A stretch of DNA of 64,000 bases from positions 6,627,066 through 6,691,065 of the forward strand of contig JAPTYO010000059.1 of assembly GCA_036873135.1 (NCBI GenBank). The letters are read 5' to 3'. This document shows, piece after piece, positions 50,244 to 62,490 of the stretch. Origin of the DNA: Clarkia xantiana subsp. parviflora. Lineage: Eukaryota > Streptophyta > Magnoliopsida > Myrtales > Onagraceae. Under the pieces are notes generated by a model. The model searched no databases and had not been told where the DNA came from. It worked only from the letters and a program-made list of their open reading frames with translations. The stretch's first letter is position 1; every line of letters begins with the position of its first letter. Both the position numbers and the translations under genes were made by a program.

Positions 50244-50804
50244 CTGTGCTAGGAGTTCATGATTTTGATAAATTTGTGTTCTTGAAAAATCAATAATTTG
50301 ACCGAAAATTTTAAATTTTTTTTTTTAAATTTTCGATTTTTTTGGTTGTTTGTAAAACCAAATTTTTTCATGATGTTCTTTGGTAATTTGATGTTCATGA
50401 TCTTCAAGAAAAAAGATGATATTTATCAAAAATCAAACATTGGATTGTAGATCTTATTAAAATTTATCTTGAAATTTGACCACTTGTTCCCAAATTTGTG
50501 TTTTTTGGCCGAAACCCTAAGTGTTTTACAAGGTTAATTTTAAATTTCTTAGGCACCAAGTAAGAGAATTTCGGCCGAAATTTTTAATGATATTGTTTAC
50601 CATATTTTAATTTTTATTCTAGGTAACAATATATCTATAATTTGGAACATTAGGATAGATTCACATAATATATAGAAATACATATAACTATCAATATATC
50701 TAAATATTTAAATAGATTAAATATATTATTGATAAATTTAGTACCTAAAAGATTAAGAAAATATATTTTTAATATATGTTTCCCTATTTAAGACATTGAT
50801 AATA

Positions 50805-50845
<41 letters not shown>

Positions 50846-52340
50846 ATTGATTTAATCTTAAAGATAGAATCTTAGCAATAAATATATATATGTTTATAAT
50901 AGGTCCGAAATATACATATATATATATATATTATTAATATTGGAAATTATTTTTATAGTTAATGTTACTTGGTGGCTAAGTTAAATATTTTTGGACTTTA
51001 AAACCCAACTTAGGTCACAAGTAAACATTTCGGCCTAACTTTTTATATTTTAATTATTGGGCCGGTCCAATATGTCAAACTATGACGAATTAAAACCGAA
51101 CCGGATTTTCTCAATCGGTTTGACCTAATCGGGTCGGGTCAGACCGGGGTAACTAAGTGGATCTAATCGAACCAGTTTTGTGTGTTGAACCGAACCCTAT
51201 TTTTACCGGTACGGACCGAACCAAATTTTAAAATTAAAACCGGACCGAACTGAATTTACCGGACCAGACACGAACCGGATTTTCTGGACCGAACCGGACC
51301 AAACCGAACTAAAATTGACTGAACCAAACCGCATTTTCAAAACCAAATTCAAGTCAATTAAAATAGGGAGGTCAAGTTTTAAAATCCAAGTGTTTTGAAC
51401 CTTAATAGGCCTACACAGTGCTCAATGGTTGATAACTTTTATGCATTGTTTCGATTATGGGGATGGATCTCGGAAATACATATTTTTGGGACTGGTATAA
51501 TTAGTGTGCTGAATTGCAATTGTTTATTATTCAATATATATTTATGCACGATTAGAAATGTTGTCTTGACTAAGTCAAGCTAGCTGGAAATTGCATATTG
51601 AAGGCTGAGCCCTGGTTAAATATATGGAATGCGCACTAGAATAGACATGCTGTGATGATTGAAAATGCCTAGGATTCATGTCTAGAATGCTACATGATTG
51701 AATATAAGCATGAATTGCAAATCAACCTCTAATGTTTAAAATTATTTTAAAATCGAAAACCAGTCGCCAAATTTGTATGATGGATGTGAATGTACATGTT
51801 TGACACGTATGCTAGAATGTTGAGGATGTAGTTGCATTTGATAATTTACTTAGAAGTAGAATTGTGTATGCAAGCATGAGTTCCTCGGAACATTAGACGC
51901 ATGACGCGTATGCTTGAGTGTGGTTTATATGATGAATGTTACTGGCATATGATAATATACGTGGATAGTAGAATTATATATGCATGAGTGAATTCATCGA
52001 AATATTTTTTCCAAAACAAAAAGGGCCTTGGGAAAGCCAAGATCGGGTATGCTTGTTTTAAAATCCCCATTCCGGTCATTTGCGATTAAAACTGTTTTAA
52101 AAGACTGATCTATTGGATGGAAGACAACGATAATGTGAACTCTTTCATAGCCATCTTCCATTGGTTTACTGGTGGTCGGTTGGTTTAGATGACTGATGAA
52201 TCATTATTTTTCGGATTCCATCTTAATAGATATTTTATGTATGCAATTCTTTCTCAAAATGTTATTGTCTCCCTGATTATGCGTGATTATCAATGTGTTA
52301 GTTTTCATGGCTGAACATATACAGTTCTTACGAACCTCGC
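50244..52340 (+). other. Copia leader, non-coding
   Basis: AT-rich with (AT)n tracts near 50,809-50,841 and 50,917-50,932. Between 51,080 and 51,360 it is dense in ACCGAACCGGA-type words. A segment around 51,437-51,500 recurs at about 63,945-64,000. No gene is seen. Confidence 0.5.
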
Positions 52341-52940
52341 AACTTGGACGGCATGGATTATGATGCATGGAGAGACAATGTTATGGATCTCCTGATCGAT
52401 GCGGATCTTGACGATCAAGTAAATCCGACTGCGAAAAGGATAAGTCTGGACGAATATGGAAATCCGCATGAAAGCAACAACAAGTAAAGGTTGAGGAAGG
52501 ATCGTAATGCACGAGAACTAATTCTCTCGCAACTGTCAACTGAAATAGAATGAGATTTTATACAACTCAGCGCATTGCATCTTTGGTGTGCCATATACCT
52601 TCGCTTTAGTAAGGGTAAGGCCGCTGAAGCACAAGCCTTAATAGCAGAATACTACAGTATTCTATGCAGTGATGATGGTGTAATAGCCTTTCATGATCCC
52701 GCTGACGAGTTAGACGTATGGAAAATGGCTCGGAAAGTAATGAGGATGTTTCCTCTTTTATGGTTTGTTGACGAAAAAGGGCTCACACGTCTGATTAAAT
52801 CAATTAAGACGACAATAGACCTATTCGAAGCAGATGATAAAGAAGGAAACTTTCCGAAAGAACCCGAGGCATTCGATGACAGATTCATTGGTATGCTAAA
52901 ATGCTTGGCAACCCCCGACAATAAAAGGTCTAAACGATGA
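52341..52940 (+). pseudogene. Copia gag-like frame with two stops
   Basis: From 52,341 the frame reads NLDGMDYDAWRDNVMDLLID, the usual start of a copia Gag (a Trp in a YxxW context). It is cut by stops at 52,486 and 52,552, then stays open from 52,575 to 52,940 (121 codons, LFEADDKEGNFPKEPEAFDD near the end). No zinc knuckle is visible. The second half is unlike Gag proteins I know, so it may be foreign or strongly diverged. Confidence 0.5.
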
Positions 52941-54917
52941 CCAGTACTTTCGCGGTACACATCGGTTAAGACGACCTGTCCATCATTCTTCTTCGTGACT
53001 GCTTTAAGTTTGAGATCTCAGACCCCAGTATTGTTTACGTTGGTTTTTCCTATTGTTCATTTTGTTTGAATTCTAGTTATTATTGTTTCGGATTTATTGA
53101 ATAAAGTAGTTACCATTCGATTCGAAATGAGTTCTGCTTATCAAGATTAATCGACTCAGCTAGAAACGAGATCGATCCGAAATGTAAGCAAACCGAAGCA
53201 ATAAGGCTATTGGAAATAGCTGAATCAAAAAACTCCATACATTTTATCCTACATCTAATTCTTTGAGTAAAATCAAAATTTCATTAAAATCCATTGATTG
53301 CGTAGTTCGAAGAATGAACCGGTTATAAATGTTATTTTATTATTAAGTACTCCATTGAATAAAATAATATGTAATGATAATCATGTGCGAAAATGATCGG
53401 ATTAAATTAAATTCGGAAATGAAACGACTTAACCAAGGGTTAAAACTTCGGTAAAATTCGCCTCGCGCAAGTGGACCTCGAAAGATTGAACACATCGTTT
53501 CAATATATGAGTTTAATAATGAAGCGTTTGAATGATTAGGTGCTGAATTTTCCTTTGCATTCCTTCGGAAACAACTTATTGATAACATTTACATCGGTAC
53601 GAAGTAGGCTTCGAAACTACCACGACCTTGTAAAAGTATTAGTTGACACATAGGGTGAAAACCAAAGATGTTCAGTTCGGAGATGAGATAAAATTCCCTG
53701 AGATAAGTTTTGCAACGAAGAAGGATGAAGTCGGTTAAACAATTTCCCTTCCAAACGCCTTGAAAGATAAGTCAGGCTAGGCATTCAAGTCAATTAAAAC
53801 ACACTTCAAGAAGCACAGTTCAAGAACATAATGTTAGAGTCACTCTATCAGGTGTTCCCTAAGGGATGAAAAAGATGACTCACATGTGTGTAAAATGTGT
53901 TCCAATAAAAATCGGTAAGACACGTCGCCATAAAAGCTAAAGAATGATAATGAGTTAAATCATATCATCTTGCGACATTAAATTGCGTACTAAACACGCA
54001 TTTAGGACACGAGCATGATAACTACTCTTAGAAATGCCTGTTTAAAGCTTTTGAAAATGGTGCCGTGATCGAACATGAAGACATTACGTCTCTTGAGGGC
54101 GAATATTCCAAATGCATGGACAGTTTAAATCTAAGTAGTCATGATCAAAACTGAGCAGGATATCACTGGCAATCAGATCCCACTTAATTCGAGTGGGAGA
54201 TATTTGAATCGGAAACTCAAGTGAATGACATGGTAAATGATAATGGAAACATTTTCATAGTAAATCCAGTGGGAGGAATAAACCCTACCACATGAGATCA
54301 CTGTTGCCGTAGAAATGAATCAAGTTGAACCTGATTGTCATATTGCTGAACCAGGGAAGCCACAACTGCCTCTACTTCCCATTGTTTCCAGTGGGAGTGA
54401 TCCGACCAAACTTGGTTTCAGATCCTAGTGATCAAAGAATTCATCTCGGAAGTAAAACCCTGAGACCAAGAGGTTGTCAAAGGAAAGTTGATGGTCAAGG
54501 TTCAAGCACGCTCCGATAAGAAGCATTATTGCGAGTGGGAGAGTTGTTCCCAATAGAAATGATGTTACGATAAGAAGCATTATTCCGAATTGGAGAAATG
54601 ACCAGACTCTAGATGGGATTAACCAAGCCTAGACGAAAGTAAGAAGTATCAAACTTCTCCAAGAAGTATCCCATCGAGTAAGGTGAAAACCTCGCTCTAA
54701 CAGCTGTTGGCAAGCAATGGAAAGACCTCAAGTGAAGAAATGGAGGAAAATAATAAAAGAAAGAGATCGCTTAAATGAAAGCCATTATAGTCTATAGTTG
54801 ATTTACATGCTAACCACATGGGCACAAGGATACGGTGAGTCCTGAAAGAAAGCTCACCACTGATGGAAAAAGACCGGGAGGTGCGAAACCCGACTTGATG
54901 TGAAAGGATATACCCAT
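52941..54917 (+). other. Degraded copia pol region
   Basis: This is where protease and integrase should lie. No frame over about 65 codons is recognisable and no DTG, HHCC or DDE motif was found. Recurrent GAGTGGGAG-type words near 54,190, 54,390 and 54,530 are noted. Read as eroded coding DNA. Confidence 0.4.
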
Positions 54918-56216
54918 CTCACGGAGTTGACTTTGACTAAACAAACTCACTGACTGTGCGTAAAACCACGGTTAGGGTCAATCATGGTCCTGGTCACAAG
55001 TCTCAATCTTGAGCTGCACCAAATGAATGTTAAGACCGCATTCCTCCACGGAAACCTGGATGAAGAGATCTACATGGAGCAACCAGAGGGTTTCATTACT
55101 CCTGGTAATGAACATAAAGTTTGTAAACTCCAAAGGTCCATCTACGGTCTTAAACAGTCGTCTCGGCAATGGTACCGCAGATTCCACGAGGAAATCATAG
55201 GAAACAGATTTGTGAATCTCCACGAGGATCCGTGCGTGTATTATAAGACCTCCGGGTCTAAGTTTGTCATCTTAACCTTATACGTGGACGACATACTCAT
55301 TGCCGCAAACGATGTGAGTTTTATGAACAAGTCAAAGTCATGGTTGGAATCTGTATTTGAGATGAAAGACATGGGAGAGACCACGTACATCTTGGACATT
55401 GAAATTGCTAGAGATCGGGCTACCCGGAAATTGTTTCTGTCTCAAGAAGCTTATATCAACAAACTATTGAAAAGATTCAGATTACATGATGTCAAACCCG
55501 TGTATTCGCCGGTGGTGTTTGGGTGCGCACTGTCAAAACGTGACGACCCCAAGAACCTGGGAGAGCGTGAATAGATGAAGGGTGCAGAGTATTTAAGCAT
55601 GATCGGTAGTTTGATGTACGACATGCAATGCACCCGTTCGGATATCTGTTACACCGTGGGCCTAGTAGCACATTTCCAATCAGATCCCGGCTATCAACAT
55701 TTAAAGGCTGTAAAACGAATTATTCGTTATCTGAAAGGTACTGCCGACTACGCATAGAGGGCGGGAAGTTAGAATTGACCGGTTACAGTGACGCCGACCA
55801 TGGTGGAGATCCAGATGATCGTAAGTCCACCACAGGAGGAGTGTTTCTCCTTGCTAATGCCGCCATTTCATGGACGAGCAAGAAGCAAACCTGTGTCGCG
55901 CTGTCCACGATGGAATCAGAATTCGTAGCCCTCTCCAAGAACGCACATGAAGCGGTCTGGCTGAAACGGATTCTTACTGCGCTGCTTGATGGTGACGTCG
56001 GGAGTAAACCTTCGAAGGTGTTCTCTGGCAGTAAAGAATCTGAAGTACCATAGTAGGACCAAACACATTGATGTGAAATATTTTTATGCTAAATCGATGG
56101 TAGAAGACAATATAATCACTACGGAATACTTGTCCACTGATAACATGATTGCGGACCCATTAACTAAACCAGTACGCAGGGAGATATTCGAAAAGCATGT
56201 AAAACTACTTGGATAG
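54918..56216 (+). pseudogene. Copia reverse transcriptase and RNase H, frameshifted
   Basis: Reverse transcriptase: 54,984-55,574, with VKTAFLHGNLDEEIYMEQPEGF-like start, YGLKQSSRQWY and the catalytic YVDDILIA box (about 55,280). The few residues before 54,984 are out of frame. A stop at 55,572 is followed by the connection region (55,575-55,757, IGSLMYDMQCTRSDI). A frameshift leads to RNase H (about 55,750-56,000, YSDADHGGDPDDRKSTTG, LSTMESEF), and another to HIDVKYFYAKSM...ADPLTKP (to 56,216). Order and motifs are those of plant Ty1/copia. Not functional. Confidence 0.9.
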
Positions 56217-57377
56217 CGTAGGCTTTAGAAGTGGCATGTATCTGTGATAACATTTTGATTTTTGAAAGTTACCTTTTGTAAGCGAAAGAATTGCAACTGA
56301 GTTTATGATCAATCAACGTTATAATGTTTTGATTACATCAAAATTTCGGTCTATAAACTAAGTCGTAGGAGAACACAATCCTCTGCCAAAACTATGTCGA
56401 ATGTGGGCCTTAACTCGTCACACAGGTACGGTCGTCTTGCGGTGGAGGGAGGTCTCTACTAAGCAAGGTTGGCTAAGAATCAGGGGGATAAACATGATTA
56501 CGCAGAACGATCATCTATTGTCGAATTAACTCGACAGGATCTTCGTTTTGCAGATCGCCGTGATGAACTTTGTTCGTCATTAATCCACATTCTGGGCCAG
56601 ATGAGAGTCTGTGATTGCATGATTTGACATATCCCATTCCTTTGAACTTAAAAAGTTCAGGCATGCTATTGACGCGTGCTTCATACTACGCATGCCACGT
56701 CCGACCATGGGGCCACAACTCGGTTGTGCTAGGAAAGAATCCTTATGATTCTGGTGGGCGCAAACTTCTTCACCTCGAGCGTGTGATTGATCCGGGAGCC
56801 TTATGAAGAGGCATCCAAAGTATCCTCACGGACTCAGAACTCATATCTAAGGTCAGGCTCAATGTTCGCTTCCCAGCGTACGAGCGTAGTGCTGAACAAA
56901 AAGGCCCAGTGACCATGTCTTTTGAAACCGGTTGGGTTTGACTAAGGATATGAGCGATGGGGATGGTCAAGTTCACCTGTAATTCACCGACTCTTGTATT
57001 CACTAAGGTGGCCACCAACCAGATATTAGTTGAAGGTTGTGAATACTTGTACGGATGCCTTGGATAAGTGTTCCTATGAGGAAACTATGTAAAAGGAGAA
57101 TTATCAGTTGACCTAGGATACATCGCGACACTATATAAATGTTGTTTATAACAGGTTGATTGGAGAAAAGGGAATCAACGTTCCGCGGGCGCTACAACAC
57201 TCCTAACAGATGAGTAGCACGGTGCCCGTCGTGTCCGCCGGTCGTACGACAAACCTCGTATGAACTATTCAGAAGCAAAGGACTAGATCGAAGGAGTGAA
57301 ATGTTGATGCAGATTTGGACGAAAATACATTAACAGGCACCCACCCATTCCGGCGAGTGGGAGCTGTAAGCATATTG
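56217..57377 (+). repeat. Copia 3' untranslated region
   Basis: Non-coding, about 1.16 kb, ending in a purine-rich GGCGAGTGGGAGCTGTAAG before the LTR. The same stretch recurs inverted at about 62,491-63,640, showing that the two copia copies are one family. Confidence 0.7.
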
Positions 57378-57927
57378 TGATGGGCGCCGTAAATGGATGC
57401 CCATTATATGTATATGTTACCTAAGTTAATTGAGTACATGTCACTTTAGGACATTGGGCCAGACCCAAATCTCAATTGACATGAGAGGCCCAAAATTGGG
57501 CCTCCCTATACTAAGCAAGGCCGGCCGAAATTTAGGTGGAGGTAAAGTGGACTTTTGTCCACTTTACTCTTCCTATATATATGGGGAGTTAGTGGTTTTA
57601 TTAGGGTTAATCACAATTTCTTTCAAGTGGTGTTTTGAGCCACATATCCACCAAGGGTGTGCCAATTTGCTTTCGAGCAAACACTCCAGAGATCTGTCCC
57701 TCGCCAAGAATCGATCAGAGGCTTTGCTGTGAAGAATATACCACGTAGGGCTTCCATCACAAGAACCCCTACGGGTGCCGACCGGAGGATCGTGAACTCC
57801 CTCCTGCAAATATCTTGGGACTACGGACAACTGTAGAGATATGTGCGAATCTTCCACTGCGTAATTTCGATTACTAGCATGTACCATGGTTTTAGTTTCC
57901 GTAGTGATTACTTCCCGTAATCTAACA
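57378..57927 (+). repeat. Copia 3' LTR
   Basis: Starts TGATGGGCGCC and ends TCTAACA (550 bp). It has TATATATATGG near 57,578. It matches, inverted, the LTR at 61,883-62,490. GAGGATCGTGAACTCCCTCC and CATGTACCATGG-like words are shared. Confidence 0.85.
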
Positions 57928-58505
57928 CCAGGTAATAGAAGTTGTGATCAATTATATCCCTGAAATTTTATTTTTTCCTTATTCATTTTGCAACTCGAAT
58001 AATCATCCAATTCAAGGCCCCCGAAGAGCACATCTCGCGCACGACCCTTTGATCGCCGACCGTTCTGAGGTCAACAACCGAGTTTGTCCCGGATATTTAG
58101 ATAATTTTCATACATGGCCTGCCTGGCCAAACTCCACGTCATCCATGTGTGATCCTCAACCAAGTCATACATTCGTTATGGGGTGAAGTCTAAACTCGTC
58201 AGTGCTAACCGAGGGGCATCCCTAGATGAGATTGAGTAATAGCTGGGGCACTTGAGAAGCCGAGAGAAGAAATCATTTTCATATGTCATCCATTGGTCGT
58301 AGGGTCAATCCAGGGCGTCGACACGACCGACATATTTTGACACAATCAACTGAGTCCTCTAGAAGATGTTTCGAATTAGAAATTTCCAATTTTCCACTAG
58401 GGGCATGTACATAATTGTTGTTGATTATTTTCGTTAAATTTTCTTTAAAAAAAAAGCAAAAAAGCAAAAAAAAAAAAAGCAAAAAAGCAAAAAAAAAAAT
58501 ATCAT
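57928..58505 (+). repeat. Ogre-like internal 3' region, left part
   Basis: No supported gene: the 57,944-58,186 frame has no recognised motif. An A-rich tract with AAAAAGC repeats lies at about 58,446-58,500. Confidence 0.5.
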
Positions 58506-59235
58506 TTTTCTTTAGGGTCACAACCGCCCTTTATTTGGCTACCGATAAAAAATAAAGAGAGTGTTTATGCAAATTTTGTGAGAGCAGTGAAGAAATAAAA
58601 GGGTCATAGTTGTCACTAAATCAACTACAAATAAAAAGGGTCTCAGTTGTCCATATAACGACTACAAAGAAAGGGCCACAGATAAAGAGCGCCCCCGCAA
58701 CATCAAAAAGTGGGAATTAAGTGAAAAGGGCCACAACCACCCTCCAAACGGATACAAAAAAAAAGAGTGATCTCGCGTATCCTGTGAGGGCGAAAGAATA
58801 ATAAATGGCCACAGTCACCCTTAAAATGGCTACACAAAAAGAGTAATCCCGCGAACCCGGTGAGTGCGGGAAAATAAAAGAAAGGGTCACAGTCGTCCCT
58901 CTAAACGACTACAATCAAAAGAGCGCTCCCGGAACATCGATGGTGGATATTAAGTGAAAGGGCCAGTACCACCCTCAAAATGGTTACATACAAAAAGTGT
59001 TTTCCGGATCAGAGATGAGGAATAAAGGGCCACAGTCACCCTTCCAATGACCACAATCAAAAGAGCTCCCGCAACATTGAAGACAGTGAGAAAAGGGTCA
59101 CAACCACCCTCCAAATGGCTACAATACTCCGCATCGAGGCGAAAAATAAAGTACGGGTCACAGCCACCCAGTATTTGGCTACCACAAAAAAAAGTACTTC
59201 CGCTAGGTTGAAAACCCGAAAGGGCGGCCTAGTCA
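58506..59235 (+). repeat. Degenerate GGGTCACAG/GGCTACA tandem repeats
   Basis: About nine irregular units of some 60-100 bases. Each combines GGGYCACAGYCRCCC, an AATGGCTACA-like word, then AAAAAGAG and a CTCCCGCAACATC-like part. It belongs to the untranslated region of the Ogre-like element. Confidence 0.75.
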
Positions 59236-59540
59236 AAATTAGAAAATGAGGGGCATGATTGCAAATTCAAAAATTGCAATCATGGCAAAAAGGGAGGAAA
59301 AATTCCCGATGGATTGAAAACCTCAAGAGGCAGTCCATACAAAAATTAGGGAAACCGAGGGGCACAGCCGGAAATCTCTCAATCGACCGTGGGAAAAGGA
59401 GAGAATAAAAGAGAAATTCTCAAAAAAAAAAAAAAGATCCCCCTAAGTTGTCGCGCACTGCGCAATTTAGGGAAGAATTGGGGACAAACATTCATGCACA
59501 TGTGTATTTTCTACGACACAACGTCTTCAGAGTCAACTAC

Positions 59541-59810
59541 ACGGCAAGCGAGACGGTTACAGTCTGCTCTCGCAGGTCGCATTCCAAGGATGAGTAGGAC
59601 TATTACAGTCTGTTCCTACGAGTCAACTTCACGGCAAGCGGGACGGTTACAGTCTGCTCTTGCGAGTCACCATTCAAGGATGAGTAGGACTGTTACAGTC
59701 TGTTCCTACGAGTCTCATGACAAACGGGACGGTTACAGTCTGCTCTCGCAAGTCACCATTCAAGGATGAGTAGGACTGTTACAGTCTGTTCCTACAAGTC
59801 ACAGCTGACA
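59541..59810 (+). repeat. 90-bp tandem repeat
   Basis: Three units start at 59,541, 59,631 and about 59,720, each with two GTTACAGTCTGYTC words and GGATGAGTAGGACT. Units are alike apart from scattered changes. Confidence 0.85.
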
Positions 59811-59879
59811 ATCAGGATCTGAAGTTTTCTAGCTTTCTGAGAGTCACCCCCGACGAACGAAGCCTTAGTATTCAGCCTT

Positions 59880-60345
59880 CGCAAGTCACGCCACTCGAGG
59901 CTTTTCCTTATCGCTCACCATTAGAGGCATCGTCGATTAAGGTTTTACTTTATTGCACGCTACTGGAGGCTTTTCCTTGTCGCTCGTCACTAGAGGCATC
60001 GTCGATCAAGGTTTTTTCGTTACTGCACGTCACTGGAGGCTTTTCTTTTCTGCACGCCACTGGAGGCTTTTCGTTACTGCACGCCACTGGAGGCTTTACT
60101 TTTACGCGCCGCCAACGGAAGCACCGTCAACAGGGGCACCGCCGACCGAGGCTTTTCGTTACTGCACGCCACTGGAGGCTTTACTTTTACGCACCACCAA
60201 CGGAAGCATCGTCAACAGGGACACCGCCGACCGAGGCTTTACTTTTCCGCACCGCCACTGGAGGCTCTTATTTACGGCACTGCCGCTGGAGGCTCTACAT
60301 TCCGCACTACCAATGGAGGTTTTCTTTCGCACCGTCCGAAATAAT
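59880..60345 (+). repeat. CCACTGGAGGCTTTT minisatellite before the 3' LTR
   Basis: Subunits of about 25-35 bases (CACGCCACTGGAGGCTTT, GCACCGCCGACCGAGG, CGCCAACGGAAGCACCGTC) build higher-order units of about 85 bases. It is the inverted homologue of 31,990-32,400. The open frame on the plus strand (59,953-60,504) is produced by the repeat and is not a gene. Confidence 0.8.
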
Positions 60346-60474
60346 CCAGGAGTTTCCTTGAAGATTCGAAGACTCAAAAGAATATATACTTCCCAACCAA
60401 TATTTTTGTCTACTCGTCTTTGGACAAATCCCCTCGAACATGCTCTACGGGAATTCGCCCAAAGAGGGGCAAGC

Positions 60475-61016
60475 TGTAAACACCTAATTTTGATCCACGC
60501 GTAGCACGTTCAAAATGAATGTCATATGTGACGCGTTAAGAAAAGGAAGTATTTAAATATGAAAGGTAGCGAAATTTGTAAGGATATGACTGACTTAAAA
60601 TCGAATAGTGTATATGCATGAATTATTGTAAAATATCCAGAAAAATATATTATGTGTATTTATGGTGAAATACATAAATATATATGTATATTTTTGGATT
60701 ATTAAATGCATATATTTTTCAGATTTTATTTTCCTAGTTTAGGGGTCCTAGTTTTGCTATAAATAGGGTTCTTTTACATGTAAAAAATGGACCACCAGCA
60801 ATAATATTACATCACTTTCTCGGGATCTGCGAGATTTTTGTCATCTAGTGCCATAAAGTTTTTTTTTATTATTTTACTAGTGACCGTCAGTTTAGCTTCA
60901 ACCTCCGATCGGCCACCTCCGACCGCCCTTCTCCGGCCACGACGTCACCCCGCCGTCGTCCTTGTTGTCCGCCTGCCTGCCAAACCACTGCCCTCCGCCG
61001 GAGGTCGTCGTATCAC

Positions 61017-61092
<76 letters not shown>

Positions 61093-61871
61093 TAACCTCT
61101 CTCTCTCATCCCTCTCCAAATTCTTTGCCGGCCGTCCAGCGAGGGCACCCCGCGCGCTCGTCACCGCCCTCTGGCGACCACCTTGCTCCGCCCAGAAGCC
61201 CGACGTCGTCCTCCGCTGCTGCCGATGTCCTTGTGCTGCTGCCGTGGTCTTCCCCTTGTTCCAGGTAAGTCATGCCTTGTTGTTTGTATTTTTTGTATTT
61301 TTTGTATTTTTTTAATATTTAATATTTATTATTCTGTTATTATATTATTATTGTTATTATATTATATTTAATTAGGTAGTTTAGATGTAATTGATCAAAT
61401 TTCATTATTTAAATTGTGTATGTATGTTGAACGTATATTAGATTGTGTATGGAATTAAGCATGTTTGACAGTTTTAGTGTTTTAGATTTTGTATTAATTA
61501 GGAGTTATAGATTAATTAGTTTTTAGAATTAGTTTTATATTTGATAATATCTTTGTGTATAATAAAAAATTAATTAAATCTTGGCATTGTTGGATTAATC
61601 TGATGTAACATGTATTTAAAGATAAAACCGGCAAATTAAGTGAATTGAGTACCGAAAGGGCATAATTAAGAATTATTATTTTAATTCGTAATAGAACCCC
61701 CGAACTCGAATTTCTGGTCGTAGACCGATTTTGTACCTAGGTGTTTAATCTGTTATTCACTTAGGTAATTTAGGATTCTAGTTAGCCTAATAATTAACTA
61801 GTGGCGACTCTTTTCAAAATTGCACGTTTTCATAACGTAATTCACCATAGGTCCGATTTTTGGGTCTGACA
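60475..61871 (+). repeat. 3' LTR of the 47-62 kb Ogre-like element
   Basis: Starts TGTAAACACC after AAAGAGGGGCAAGC and ends CTGACA at 61,871. It has a TATA-like CTATAAATAGGG near 60,760 and a GC-rich block (60,900-61,263) interrupted by a (CT)n run at about 61,019-61,090. The block ends in CCAG|GTAAGT at 61,264. The 5' LTR lacks the long CT run. Confidence 0.85.
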
Positions 61872-61882
61872 GGGAACTAATA

Positions 61883-62421
61883 TGTTAGATTAGGGGGAGT
61901 AATCACTACGGATACTATAAATATGGTACATGCTAGTAATCGATATTACACAGCGGATGATTCGCACATACCTCACAAGTAATCCGTAGTCCCAAGATCC
62001 TTGCAGAAGGGAGTTCACGATCCTCCGGTCGGCACCCGTAGAGGTTCTTGTGAAGGAAACGTTACGCGGTATATTCTCCACAGCAAAGCCTCATATCGAT
62101 TCATGGCAGGGGACGGATTTCCGGAGTATTTGCTCGAAGGAAAATTGGAACACCCTTGGTGTATGTCTGGTTCGACCGAACTAGGGTGTTATGGGGGAAG
62201 GTTTCTCTCTCTAAAACACTCTAAGGTAGGATTAAGGCTTAACCTACTAAAACCCTTAACACCCCATATATATAGGAGTAAAGTGGAAAAAAGTCCACTT
62301 CACCCCTCACTAATATTCGGCCGGCCTATGTATAGGGAGGCCCATATTTTGGGCCTCTCACGTCAATTGGGATTTGGGTCTGGCCCAATGTCCTAATGTA
62401 ACATGTACCCAATTAATTTAG

Positions 62422-62463
<42 letters not shown>

Positions 62464-62490
62464 ATGGGCTTCCATTTATGGCGCCCATCA
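61883..62490 (-). repeat. LTR of a second copia copy, minus strand
   Basis: On the minus strand it starts TGATGGGCGCC at 62,490 and ends CTAATCTAACA at 61,883 (608 bp). It holds a (CA)n/(AT)n tract at about 62,426-62,463 that is absent from the 57.4 kb LTR. It is the 3' LTR of the copy, since the purine-rich GAGTGGGAGCTGTAAG lies next to its start. Confidence 0.85.

Larger units (their letters stand above)
50193..57927 (+). mobile_element. Decayed Ty1/copia element nested in the Ogre-like element
   Basis: The end of a 5' LTR (about 50,193-50,230, ending TAATCTAACA) is followed by a tRNA-Met-type primer site, a gag-like frame, a degraded middle, reverse transcriptase and RNase H, and a 3' LTR (57,378-57,927) ending in the same TCTAACA. 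Only about 38 bases of the 5' LTR remain. The 5' edge is preceded by another partial LTR-end-like piece (GATTACTCCGTAGTGATCTAACA, about 50,171-50,193). The frame is broken in many places. Confidence 0.8.
47228..61871 (+). mobile_element. Ogre-like LTR element interrupted by a copia element
   Basis: The LTRs at 47,228-48,462 and 60,475-61,871 are in the same direction, with a tRNA-Arg primer site after the first and a polypurine tract AAAGAGGGGCAAGC before the second. The internal sequence consists of an AT-rich leader (48,484-50,165) and a repeat-rich 3' part (57,928-60,474). Between them a copia element is inserted. No gag-pol of the outer element is seen, so it is non-autonomous or deleted. 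The five bases before 47,228 (GGCCA) and after 61,871 (GGGAA) do not match, so the two LTRs may not come from one simple insertion. Confidence 0.75.

Noticed and set aside
59953..60504. 184-codon plus frame and its minus counterparts at 31,942-32,350
   Set aside because: Translations of the CCACTGGAGGC minisatellite, open in several frames; part of an untranslated retrotransposon region.
60898..61164. Arg-Glu repeat frame on the minus strand
   Set aside because: Caused by the (CT)n microsatellite.
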